In this document: positions 16,568 to 23,975 of the stretch, piece by piece
Position numbering within the stretch: the first letter of the stretch is position 1
How the letters are laid out: each line of letters begins with the position of its first letter
NCBI GenBank assembly: GCA_013415795.1
Contig: JAAEEL010000006.1
Coordinates: 1 to 30,109, forward strand
Length of the DNA stretch: 30,109 bases
Direction of reading: 5' to 3'
Origin: Methanocellales archaeon
Lineage (GTDB): Archaea > Halobacteriota > UBA148
Translations under genes and position numbers: made by a program
The notes under the pieces: model-generated
What the model was told of the DNA's origin: nothing
Seen by the model: the letters and a program-made list of their open reading frames with translations, nothing else
Database searches by the model: none

Positions 16568-17548
16568 ATGGATGTAAACTGTTCTGGATGTGGATATTGC
16601 TGCTTCTCACCTATTAATGAAATTGTAGTAAATCAGATAAGGGATACTAAAACAAGAGAACTCCTAAACACAGAATTAATTAGGTGGATAAAAATTGGCG
16701 TAACTACGAAAGATGTTGTAAGGTCGGGATTGGTTATTTCTAAAGAAGAGATTCAGGGATTACTAGAAGACGGTCTTTTACATGCCTTATCTCCAAATCT
16801 TATATTTATACCACCAAGTTCAAAAAATTATCTAAATGCCTTTTTGGAAAAAATGGGTCTTACACACATTAGAAACATCTTTAAAAACCAGAAAGCTTGG
16901 ATATCAGTGTTTAAACTTCGGCATATAGTAATGCTCTACGAGACTGATGACGGATTTAAGGTTCCGGTTTTCGCCTGTGTATTTTTTGATCCAAAGGAGA
17001 AGAAATGCGAAATTTTTGGTAAGAGATATAGACCCACGCAATGTAAGGTTTTTCCATTTAACGCGATATGTACGTCTCAAATAGAGGGAGACCAGAGAGA
17101 AAATCCTAATCCCATTATAAAGCTGCCCATGTGCGACCCTTGGAGACTCAACGGAGAATTAACTTCTCAACAAAAAAATGAAGCAAAACAATTTGAAAAC
17201 ATCAGAACGAATTTTATAAACTGTAGTTATATCCCAATCACAGAAAAGGATATGGAAAAGATTGGAGCTTCACTCAATAATTTGCACCTTATAATGGATC
17301 ACTGGAGGGACTTACCAATCTTAACTAATAGTGTTTTTTTGAGATTTTACGGATCAGATGTTAATTCAAATTTAAAAGAAGAAAGATCTAGATTTAGTGA
17401 ACATATACATCAAAAAATAGTCTCTAACCTCGAATGGTGGGAAAAAATTAAACTTGAAAAAAGTGAAGTATTTGAAATGTCGGCAAGGATGGAAGAGATT
17501 TTCTTCAGCAGGATTATGACTAAAAGATCAAATAGAACTTTTTTCTAA
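16568..17548 (+). CDS. YkgJ-family cysteine-cluster protein
   Basis: This 326-residue protein has the YkgJ-type metal-binding signature. The N-terminal cluster is NCSGCGYCCF (Cys5, 8, 11, 12). A second set follows at Cys137, Cys147, Cys159 and Cys168 (PVFACVFF, KKCEIFGKRYRPTQCKVFPF) with Cys189 beyond. Members are predicted to bind an Fe-S cluster or zinc; no reaction is established. It is longer than the usual ~120-240 residues, with a ~120-residue insert between the clusters and a helical C-terminal extension. The gene is visibly more AT-rich than nadA upstream. It sits between two exact copies of the nadA 3' end, which suggests it arrived by insertion. Its start follows GGTGAGG by several bases. 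Confidence 0.75.
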   Translation: MDVNCSGCGYCCFSPINEIVVNQIRDTKTRELLNTELIRWIKIGVTTKDVVRSGLVISKEEIQGLLEDGLLHALSPNLIFIPPSSKNYLNAFLEKMGLTHIRNIFKNQKAWISVFKLRHIVMLYETDDGFKVPVFACVFFDPKEKKCEIFGKRYRPTQCKVFPFNAICTSQIEGDQRENPNPIIKLPMCDPWRLNGELTSQQKNEAKQFENIRTNFINCSYIPITEKDMEKIGASLNNLHLIMDHWRDLPILTNSVFLRFYGSDVNSNLKEERSRFSEHIHQKIVSNLEWWEKIKLEKSEVFEMSARMEEIFFSRIMTKRSNRTFF

Positions 17549-17558
17549 AAAAAAAGTT
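17536..17558. terminator. A/T hairpin over the YkgJ-like stop codon
   Basis: A perfect 9-bp inverted repeat, AACTTTTTT / AAAAAAGTT, with a 5-nt loop spans the last codons and stop of the YkgJ-like gene. It resembles the A/T hairpins after nadA, between ileS and hsp20, and after the COG1395 gene. Confidence 0.4.
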
Positions 17559-17576
17559 GGTCGAGATGATCGATAT

Positions 17577-17605
17577 AAAGAATGCTCGAACTTTCAAGAT
17601 GAAAA
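17577..17605 (+). repeat. 29-bp direct repeat, copy 2 (displaced nadA 3' end)
   Basis: This is identical to 16295-16323 over 29 bp, including the nadA stop codon. It lies downstream of the YkgJ-like gene and is not attached to any nadA coding sequence. Outside the 29 bp the two loci diverge quickly. Confidence 0.85.
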
Positions 17606-17644
17606 TGGTAAAACGGACCCAATAAGACAAAAAGAGATGATAGT

Positions 17645-17790
17645 AAAAGTATGACCTTCACTTATAATCCTTGGTCATACCACTTTTAAGATCAGGTAAG
17701 TCGGGTACTTACCTTTACTGAAATTACATATAAGGGCCGAAATAAGATCATACGTTGGAATTTTAAGAGAATTTAATAGCTTTCAACGTA
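17645..17790. repeat. Cluster of three inverted repeats
   Basis: Three perfect inverted repeats lie in a row. GTATGACC (17649-17656) pairs with GGTCATAC (17673-17680), with further AAAAGT/ACTTTT pairing outside across a 3-nt bulge. AGGTAAGT (17694-17701) pairs with ACTTACCT (17707-17714) across a 5-nt loop. TACGTTG (17751-17757) pairs with CAACGTA (17784-17790), which overlaps the stop of the 75-aa gene. They could be terminators for the convergent genes, an unannotated structured RNA, or remnants of an element end. Confidence 0.5.
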
Positions 17791-18010
17791 GGCCATCAGA
17801 TATGTCGACGAACTTTTTTCCGAGCCTGATACTTTTTATACCGCCCTTCATCATAATTACTCGTCCGTTCCCACTTATCATCGCATCCCCGAATAAATCA
17901 GGGTCTTTTTTCTTTAGATACTGTTCTACCCATTTTCTGCCTTCGGGTTTACTCAATCCATACTTCAGTTCAGGTGGTCGTTCCTCTTCCTCTGGTATTT
18001 CTATTCTCAT
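17783..18010 (-). CDS. 75-aa orphan protein
   Basis: This is a small soluble protein with no family I recognise. The N-terminus is acidic and proline-containing (MRIEIPEEEERPPELKYGLS). The middle, GRKWVEQYLKKKDPDLFGDA, looks helical, and the C-terminus (GNGRVIMMKGGIKSIRLGK) looks like a short beta hairpin. GAGGTGA lies seven bases before ATG 18010, and a promoter-like palindrome lies just upstream, which together argue that it is expressed. It converges on the YkgJ-like gene. Confidence 0.6.
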   Translation of the reverse strand: MRIEIPEEEERPPELKYGLSKPEGRKWVEQYLKKKDPDLFGDAMISGNGRVIMMKGGIKSIRLGKKFVDISDGLR

Positions 18011-18029
18011 AATTTTTCACCTCATTTCG

Positions 18030-18056
18030 TTTAAATCCTAAAATATAGGGTTTAAA
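18030..18056. promoter_or_regulatory. Palindrome over the promoter of the 75-aa gene
   Basis: Two 11-bp arms, TTTAAATCCTA and TAGGGTTTAAA (one mismatch), enclose AAATA. Read on the minus strand the centre gives CCTATATTTTAGG, a TATA-like core about 30 bp before the start codon at 18010. A repressor bound here would block the TATA element. Confidence 0.5.
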
Positions 18057-18330
18057 TTATGTCATGGTAATTAATATGTGTGACGATCAAAATATTTAAA
18101 ACATTTCAATCAATTTTAACATTTCATTTTCCAATAGGATGGAATTATAACAATAGTAAGTCGTTTTTAGGCTGATAGATGATTAGGATTAACAATAAAT
18201 TTTTAGATTCTCTCAAATATTTTAGTATATATTCATAAAAAATGTTGATGTTTCTTTTATTTTAGTAGCGTATCGTATCCACAAAAGTTTAGTATCCACG
18301 AAATTAACAGTCATTAAATAGGAGAGGTTT
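18057..18330. promoter_or_regulatory. Upstream region of the EamA gene with direct repeat
   Basis: The spacer is strongly AT-rich. GTATCCAC occurs twice in direct orientation, at 18275-18282 and 18292-18299 (17 bp start to start), each followed by a three-A run. GGAGAGG at 18321-18327 is the ribosome-binding site for the transporter gene. No ORF or RNA gene was seen in the rest. Confidence 0.4.
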
Positions 18331-19203
18331 ATTACGAAAACTTATGCATCGATTCTAATTGCAGTGATCCTATGGTCGATGTCGTTCGTGCTTACCAAGA
18401 TTGGACTGAATGAAGTAACGCCGATATATCTGGCTTCTTTGCGATTTTCCATTGCCACCATCATGTTTGTGGGATATACACTGATAAAGTTTGAGATGAA
18501 GCAGATCAAAGAGTTCACAAAAGATAATTTCATCACATTATTTGTATTGGGCATAGTTGGTGTCACCATCCCAAACATACTGCAAAACATAGGTATGATC
18601 CACTTGACGGTTTCCATGGCAAGCATATTACAAAACAGTAGTCCGGCTTTCACATTAATATTGGCCACCATATTTCTGCGCGAATCACTAGGACTTCGAA
18701 AAATATCTGGTTTAGTGCTTTCGCTTACAGGCGTTATCATAATATCGACTAATGGCAACATTTCAACCTTCAGTAGCTCAATGGCCTTTTATGGTAATTT
18801 GATGCTCGTATCCACAGCGATATGCTACTCAATCTACACGGTCATCGGTAAAAAGATAGTGGGAAAAAATAGTCCTCTACTCATCTTGGCTTTCAGCACC
18901 CTCATTGGAACGATAATGTTGGACATCATATCTGTCTTAGCAGAGCCTGTGAGGTTCACATACCCGACAAACATATGGATTATATTATTTGTATTGGCAA
19001 TCCTTTGTACGGTGATTGGTACCATACTATACTTTGATGTGCTTAGGGAATTAGAGGCATCCAAAACAAACGTTTTCACTTTTCTAATACCTGTATTTGC
19101 TGTCATCCAGGCATCTATCTTCCTTGATGAAAGTATTCATCTCTATCAGATCCTATGTGGTGCCTTGATAATATTTGGAATATGGCTTGCCCAGACAGAA
19201 TAA
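18331..19203 (+). CDS. EamA/DMT-family transporter, probable ATT start
   Basis: This is a ten-helix drug/metabolite transporter superfamily protein with two EamA repeats (about residues 1-140 and 150-290). Signs are the first helix ILIAVILWSMSFVLTKIGL, TPIYLASLRF, ASILQNSSPAFTLIL, and the second-half equivalents ILYFDVLRELEASKT and FLIPVFAVIQASIFLDES. The first ATG/GTG/TTG in frame is GTG 18364, which would cut helix 1 and lies far from any ribosome-binding site. The frame is open back to 18322 and GGAGAGG (18321-18327) precedes ATT 18331. Starting there gives about 290 residues and a complete helix 1. The substrate is unknown; metabolite or amino-acid export is typical of the family. Confidence 0.8.
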   Translation: MTKTYASILIAVILWSMSFVLTKIGLNEVTPIYLASLRFSIATIMFVGYTLIKFEMKQIKEFTKDNFITLFVLGIVGVTIPNILQNIGMIHLTVSMASILQNSSPAFTLILATIFLRESLGLRKISGLVLSLTGVIIISTNGNISTFSSSMAFYGNLMLVSTAICYSIYTVIGKKIVGKNSPLLILAFSTLIGTIMLDIISVLAEPVRFTYPTNIWIILFVLAILCTVIGTILYFDVLRELEASKTNVFTFLIPVFAVIQASIFLDESIHLYQILCGALIIFGIWLAQTE

Positions 19204-19259
19204 ATTTACTCGTTGCAGATTAAGAACAAGGAACTCAATAACTTATGAGATAACTCGCC

Positions 19260-20456
19260 TTAAAGCCCTTCTGGCCTTTCGCCTAACCTGACAATCACCG
19301 TTTTTTCTTCCCCACCACGCAATAATTTTAATTCTACCTCATCGCCGACCTTGTGACTCCATAGCATTTTTATCAACTTAGTGTCTACGATTACTTCATC
19401 ACCCTGAAAACTAATGATGATGTCGTCAACCATCAGACCTGCCTGGTCTGCAGGGCTTCCGTCTTGCACACTTAGGATCGCAACACCCGTATTCCTTTGA
19501 TAACCTTCTTGAGCTGCAAAATCAGGGGTTACTGTCCTAAAACCAATACCTAACCAGGGACGAAAGACCTTGTGGGGAGAGACTACAAGGGCATCGTAGA
19601 CCGGCCGTGCAGTGTTGGCACTTATAGCAAAACCAATGTTCTCAGCCTCACCACCAAGGGTATTAATACCAATTACTTTGCCATCCAGACTAAGCAGAGG
19701 TCCTCCGCTGTTTCCTGGATTGATGGCAGCATCGGTTTGGATTAAATCATAATATCTGGTACCATCTACCTCCGTAGAGCGCTCAGTATTGCTCACCACA
19801 CCGAGAGTTGTAGTCGGACCCCCCTCAAGTCCCAAAGGGTTGCCTATGGCTATAACCAGATGTCCGGGTCTCAATTTTGAGGCATCGCCAAACTCGGCAG
19901 GAGAGAAATTTCCTTCTATTTTAATCACTGCCAGATCTGTCATCGGATCCGTACCTATAAGCCTTGCATCAAATGGGCTGGGAACATCAGGAAGTGTCAC
20001 CTCCAGCTTAGTAGCATCCTCCACTACGTGATTATTTGTCAATATGTATCCGTCTTGGGTTATTATCACCCCAGATCCGGATCCAAGTCTCATCATACCA
20101 GTTTCAGCCGAGATGAATACCACGGCTGGCTGTACTCGTTGCACTACATCTGAAATAGCCAAAGAAAGTGCCATCGGATCGGATTCTTGCGAAAATACTG
20201 CTGGTTCTCCTTCAAGTTCGGTAATTCTTGTTAACTGCAATTCTACGACTGCTTTCAATTCGTCAATTTCCGTACGGAGTTCAGCAATTTCCGTACGGAG
20301 TTCAGCAATATCTTCCTCAGTAACCGAAGATATCTGTGGTGATGTCTCGCCATAGACTTCAGGGGCTGGCACATCAGTTATGGTTTCTCGGATACAGCCC
20401 AAACTCGCCAAAACTACTAGTAGAATAAGAATCGCGGCTTGAATTTTTTTTCCCAT
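19260..20456 (-). CDS. htrA: HtrA/DegP-type serine protease, putative lipoprotein
   Basis: This 398-residue extracytoplasmic protease has a signal peptide ending in the lipobox LASLGC, so Cys21 may be lipidated. A coiled coil (about 46-83) follows with a heptad repeated at DNA level. The trypsin-like domain has His143 in TNNHVV, Asp174 in TDLAVI and Ser250 in GNSGGPLL. The PDZ domain (about 300-395) carries GSPADQAGLMVDDIIISFQG. HtrA proteins degrade or hold misfolded envelope proteins, and the coiled coil probably helps trimerisation or spacing from the membrane. ATG 20456 has GGTGAAGG just upstream and a TATA box at 20484-20493. It is transcribed after the DUF362 gene on the same strand, with its own promoter. 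Confidence 0.93.
   Translation of the reverse strand: MGKKIQAAILILLVVLASLGCIRETITDVPAPEVYGETSPQISSVTEEDIAELRTEIAELRTEIDELKAVVELQLTRITELEGEPAVFSQESDPMALSLAISDVVQRVQPAVVFISAETGMMRLGSGSGVIITQDGYILTNNHVVEDATKLEVTLPDVPSPFDARLIGTDPMTDLAVIKIEGNFSPAEFGDASKLRPGHLVIAIGNPLGLEGGPTTTLGVVSNTERSTEVDGTRYYDLIQTDAAINPGNSGGPLLSLDGKVIGINTLGGEAENIGFAISANTARPVYDALVVSPHKVFRPWLGIGFRTVTPDFAAQEGYQRNTGVAILSVQDGSPADQAGLMVDDIIISFQGDEVIVDTKLIKMLWSHKVGDEVELKLLRGGEEKTVIVRLGERPEGL
20265..20306. repeat. 21-bp tandem repeat in the HtrA coiled coil
   Basis: Two exact copies of a 21-bp unit (AATTTCCGTACGGAGTTCAG plus C) encode consecutive heptads AELRTEI. Slippage at this site would lengthen or shorten the coiled coil by whole heptads without changing frame. 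Confidence 0.9.
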
Positions 20457-20483
20457 ACCTTCACCACCATTCTTTTAGCAGAA

Positions 20484-20493
20484 TATTTTATAG
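20484..20493 (-). promoter_or_regulatory. TATA box of htrA
   Basis: Minus-strand CTATAAAATA lies 28-37 bp upstream of the htrA start codon, a normal archaeal promoter distance for a short-leader mRNA. Confidence 0.5.
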
Positions 20494-20556
20494 ATCGTCT
20501 AGCTGGATCTGGCGAGAAGAACTGTTGCATTTCTTGAGTGTGGATTTAGACTGGCT

Positions 20557-21666
20557 TCAATCCACCCCTATCAACTCATACTCTATGTCACCAAGTCCGA
20601 GTTTTTTTGCCGCGTTTAACTGATAGGATGAGCGAGCCCACTTATACATACCATGGAACTTGTCCTCTACGTTTATAGCCATTGAATCTGCTATTATGGG
20701 AGCTTTGTTCACCATGTCGACAGATGCCTTATCTATCGCAAGTATGTCATCTGAGGCAAGAATGCCCAGATCTGGCACTATGGGATTATCTGAATAGGGG
20801 CAGCAATCGCAGTGCGGCGTTATATCAATTAAGAAGTTCACATATTTAATATTCGCACTTCCAACCAAATCTAAAACTGATTTAGCACAATCAACGAACC
20901 GCTCAGAGAGGTCTTTCGATGAGGTCCACTTGAAAGATATGGCATCTTCCTCACACACTTCAGCACATCCCTGACATCTTATGCATTTCTCAACGTCAAT
21001 CTTCAGATCCCTTATGGCATCAACAGGACATATCTTTACACAAGCTCCGCACTCAGTGCAATTGTCGTTTATTTTGGGAGGAGAATAGATGTGCGCATCG
21101 TATTTGGAGGTTTTAGCTACACACCCAATACCTATGTTTTTGAGGGCACCGCCAAATCCCGCGTTCATGTGTCCCTTAAAGTGAGCTAAGGAAATTACTT
21201 TGTCAGCCTCAGCAATATGTTTCGCCACGTATACCTTTTTAAGCTGCGAACCTTCGACGCTAACAGCCACGGAATCGAATCCCCTCAGCCCATCGGCAAT
21301 GATTATGGGTGAAGACAGCGTTTGAGACGTGTAGCCACTCTCCTCTGCAGCTTTTATTTTACCTATCGCAAAACATTGTTCCCGAAGCATTCCCAGTCCT
21401 GTCGTTTCTGTCACAAAGGGTTCTCCACCCTTTGATTTTACCATTTGTGCAACCTTACGAATGAACATAGATCGCAATGACTTTGTCGTTCCACGGACTC
21501 CAAAGTGCGTCTTTAGAGCCACAATTTCGCCCTTCTTTATGTCTTCTAAAATTCCACTCATCTTTAAAAGCTGCTCTATCTTGCTAACGCCACTTAGTCG
21601 TGGTTGATACCATCTATGTGGCTCCTTAACAGGCGCCCTTGTGCTTGTGAAATAGACCTTTGCCAT
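20557..21666 (-). CDS. DUF362 protein with two [4Fe-4S] ferredoxin motifs
   Basis: This 369-residue protein belongs to the DUF362 family (COG2768 type). The N-terminal DUF362 domain includes VALKTHFGVRGT, FVTETTGLG, VISLAHFKGHMNAGFGGALK and NIGIGCVAKTSKYDAH. Two tandem ferredoxin motifs follow: Cys203, 206, 209, 213 (CTECGACVKICP) and Cys228, 231, 234, 238 (CIRCQGCAEVCE), each suited to a [4Fe-4S] cluster. The C-terminal part has HCDCCPYSDNPIVPDLGIL and a DKASVD motif. Such proteins are common in methanogens and clostridia; the reaction is unknown and an electron-transfer role is inferred. No signal peptide is present, so it is cytoplasmic. Confidence 0.88.
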   Translation of the reverse strand: MAKVYFTSTRAPVKEPHRWYQPRLSGVSKIEQLLKMSGILEDIKKGEIVALKTHFGVRGTTKSLRSMFIRKVAQMVKSKGGEPFVTETTGLGMLREQCFAIGKIKAAEESGYTSQTLSSPIIIADGLRGFDSVAVSVEGSQLKKVYVAKHIAEADKVISLAHFKGHMNAGFGGALKNIGIGCVAKTSKYDAHIYSPPKINDNCTECGACVKICPVDAIRDLKIDVEKCIRCQGCAEVCEEDAISFKWTSSKDLSERFVDCAKSVLDLVGSANIKYVNFLIDITPHCDCCPYSDNPIVPDLGILASDDILAIDKASVDMVNKAPIIADSMAINVEDKFHGMYKWARSSYQLNAAKKLGLGDIEYELIGVD

Positions 21667-21743
21667 TAATTGACCTAAACAAACTAATCAAAGCAATATA
21701 CAAAACTTTAACGGTACGGATAATTTTCAATATTCTGAATCTC

Positions 21744-21762
21744 CTAACGACCCTATCGTTAG
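21744..21762. promoter_or_regulatory. Inverted repeat upstream of the RPA operon
   Basis: CTAACG (21744-21749) and CGTTAG (21757-21762) enclose ACCCTAT and are followed by TTTTATTT. It lies 33-51 bp before the RPA start codon, in the divergent spacer with the DUF362 gene, so it overlaps the place where promoter elements should be. It is a possible operator. Confidence 0.35.
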
Positions 21763-21794
21763 TTTTATTTGTCGTGGTAGCGACCTATTAAAAT

Positions 21795-22694
21795 ATGGTA
21801 AGGGATATAGCTGAGCAGCTTAAAGCTCGCTTTTCTGAGATGGACGTAGAAGTACCTTTAGAGGATATCGAGAAGAAACTGGATGAATTGATCAACAAAT
21901 TCAGGGTACCTGTTGAGGAGGCCAAACGAAGCGTTGTAAGCCAATATTCAAAAGATCGTAAGAGCGCAGACCTCCTGAAGGTAAAGGATATTCAGAGCGA
22001 TGGACAATGGATATCCCTTAAAACGAAAGTGGTCCAACTATGGCCTTCTGAGAGCGAGTCGATCGCCCAGTCTGGTCTGATCGGAGATGAGACCGGCACC
22101 ATCAGATTTGTTAGCTGGGTAAAATCTGATCTGCCACCTGTGGAGGAGGGTAAGTGCTACATGCTCAAGAATGTGGTTACCGATGAGTGGCAAGGACGAT
22201 ACAACGTAAAATTGACCAGAAGCACCGAGATCGTTCCAATAGAGGATGACATAGAAGTAAGCTCTGTTGTGGAGGAGTTCTTGGGAGCAATCGTCGATAT
22301 ACAGTCTGGATCCGGCTTGATCAAGCGATGTGAGTTCTGCAAAAGAGCCTTAGCAAAAGGTTCCTGTGGGGAGCATGGAAAAGTTGAAGGGATGTATGAC
22401 CTGAGGATAAAAGGAGTAATAGACGACGGTAAGATGGTACAAGATATACTCTTGAACAGGGAGATCGTCGAAAGTTTAATTGGTATCACCTTGGACGAGG
22501 CAAAGAAGATGGCAGCAGAAGCACTTGACCAGTCCCTGGTTTTAGATGCTTTCCGGGAGAGACTAATCGGACGATATTTCAGTATCAAGGGTCCTAGGGT
22601 TGGCCGATATATCTTGGTAGAGGATGTAAAAAGCTCACCAAAAATATCAGACCAAGATGTAACGGAATTAATCAAAGAAGCGGAGGCGTTGTGA
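21795..22694 (+). CDS. rpa: Replication factor A (RPA), single-stranded DNA-binding protein
   Basis: This 299-residue protein carries an N-terminal helical segment, an OB fold (about 60-150) and a zinc-binding OB fold (about 160-290). The zinc ligands are Cys179, Cys182, Cys191 and His194 in RCEFCKRALAKGSCGEHG. That layout is the euryarchaeal RPA with a CCCH finger, as in Methanosarcina RPA2/RPA3. It covers single-stranded DNA in replication and repair. The stop codon overlaps the start of the next gene, a conserved pairing of RPA with its COG3390 partner. Confidence 0.9.
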   Translation: MVRDIAEQLKARFSEMDVEVPLEDIEKKLDELINKFRVPVEEAKRSVVSQYSKDRKSADLLKVKDIQSDGQWISLKTKVVQLWPSESESIAQSGLIGDETGTIRFVSWVKSDLPPVEEGKCYMLKNVVTDEWQGRYNVKLTRSTEIVPIEDDIEVSSVVEEFLGAIVDIQSGSGLIKRCEFCKRALAKGSCGEHGKVEGMYDLRIKGVIDDGKMVQDILLNREIVESLIGITLDEAKKMAAEALDQSLVLDAFRERLIGRYFSIKGPRVGRYILVEDVKSSPKISDQDVTELIKEAEAL

Positions 22695-23284
22695 TGTTGA
22701 GCCGAGAGGTTGCTAAGAGGGTTTTTGCACGAGAGTTCGGAGAGTCTGATATGGCTTTTAAAGAACAGGATGACCAATATGCACCCCAGTATCTGTTGAC
22801 TCCAACAGGTGCCAAATGCAATCGCATATTCTTCGTTGGCACATTGATCGAGAAAGGGGATATCGGAAATGATGTAGAATATTGGCGTGCACGGGTTGTA
22901 GATCCCACGGGTTCATTCATGATATATGCCGGGCAATACCAACCAGAAGCTGCCCAAGCCTTATCCGGCATAGAGCCCCCCCAGTTCGTCGCTGTTATTG
23001 GTAAGCCAAATACATACGAAATGAGTGGTGAGACCCTCACATCGGTTAGGCCTGAAAGGATACATATCGTGGATGCAGATACCTATGATTTGTGGATTCT
23101 CGAGACTGCGAGACAAACGCTCCAGCGTCTCAAACAATTGAATGAAGGAAGCGAGGATGCGACTAAAGCAAAGGAGCATTATTCCACAAACATAGAGCAC
23201 TACAAGGAAATGGTACTCGAGGCTCTCAAGACGATCAGCAAATCCGGTGAAAAAGTAAGCTTTATTGACCTGTCAGATATTTGA
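22694..23284 (+). CDS. RPA-associated protein (COG3390 type)
   Basis: This encodes 196 residues from ATG 22694. GGAGG ends seven bases before it, and the RPA stop (22692-22694) overlaps its first base. A GTG at 22691 is the alternative. The N-terminal EVAKRVFAREF segment and an OB-fold-like core (GTLIEKGDIG, YWRARVVDPTGSFMIYAGQY, FVAVIGKPNTY) match the archaeal RPA-associated protein family that co-purifies with RPA in haloarchaea. The C-terminus is a charged helical region. It probably forms part of the single-strand-binding complex. Confidence 0.85.
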   Translation: MLSREVAKRVFAREFGESDMAFKEQDDQYAPQYLLTPTGAKCNRIFFVGTLIEKGDIGNDVEYWRARVVDPTGSFMIYAGQYQPEAAQALSGIEPPQFVAVIGKPNTYEMSGETLTSVRPERIHIVDADTYDLWILETARQTLQRLKQLNEGSEDATKAKEHYSTNIEHYKEMVLEALKTISKSGEKVSFIDLSDI

Positions 23285-23306
23285 ATTGAATTGAAGAAGA
23301 TGTGAA

Positions 23307-23975
23307 ATGAACTTTTATTTTGATCCCAAGGTAAAGGAGAGATTTCCCGGTCTAAAGGTCTGCATAGGATCTATCTCTGGCATGCATCCTGCCAAAGAAG
23401 ACATGGAAGAGTTGAGAGAATCCGTATTTACAAAATTAAGAGAGAAGTATTCACTTGAGGATCTGAAGGATGTGAAGATTTTCAGGGCATATAGAGATTT
23501 TTTCTGGAAGATCAACGTAGACCCGACAAAGGTTCGACCCGCTGGGGAGGCTTTAATCCGCAGAGTTCTCAGAGGTAGCCCGATACCGAAAATCAATCCC
23601 GTCGTGGATGCATACAATCTGTCCTCAATAGAAACGGGTATAGCACTGGCAGCATTTGATGAGGACTTGGTCAAGGGCCATTTGACCATGAGGTTTTCCG
23701 AACCGGGAGAGCTGTTCACAGGAATAGGGATGGGTGAGCAGATGAGCCTAGGAGGTAATGAGGTCGTACTTTCAGATGATGAAAAGTTAGTGGCGATCTA
23801 CCCCTACAGGGATGCGGATAGCACGAAGGTGACCGATGATACCAAGAACGCCATATTGCTTTCGTGCGGAGTTCCGGGAATAGAGGATAACCTATTGGAA
23901 CATGCTATTATTACTGCCATCGATTACATCACCAATTTTTGCGGAGGAGTGAGTGAATACAAGCTGAGAGCTTAG
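23307..23975 (+). CDS. Free-standing B3/B4 domain protein (PheRS-beta-like editing domain)
   Basis: The 222 residues correspond to the B3/B4 tRNA-binding and editing domain found in phenylalanyl-tRNA synthetase beta chains, here with no synthetase core. Recognisable parts are WKINVDPTKVRPAGEALIRR, INPVVDAYNLSSIETGIALA, GEQMSLGGNEVVLSDDEKLV and AIYPYRDADSTKVTDDT. Stand-alone B3/4 proteins are proposed to edit mischarged tRNA or to act on free aminoacyl substrates; the substrate here is unknown. It lies 22 bp behind the RPA pair and is probably co-transcribed. Its stop codon overlaps the stop of the next gene on the other strand. Confidence 0.85.
   Translation: MNFYFDPKVKERFPGLKVCIGSISGMHPAKEDMEELRESVFTKLREKYSLEDLKDVKIFRAYRDFFWKINVDPTKVRPAGEALIRRVLRGSPIPKINPVVDAYNLSSIETGIALAAFDEDLVKGHLTMRFSEPGELFTGIGMGEQMSLGGNEVVLSDDEKLVAIYPYRDADSTKVTDDTKNAILLSCGVPGIEDNLLEHAIITAIDYITNFCGGVSEYKLRA

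Noticed and set aside
22157..22777. 206-codon minus-strand ORF over the RPA gene
   Set aside because: It is a shadow of the RPA reading frame, with serine-rich low-complexity translation.
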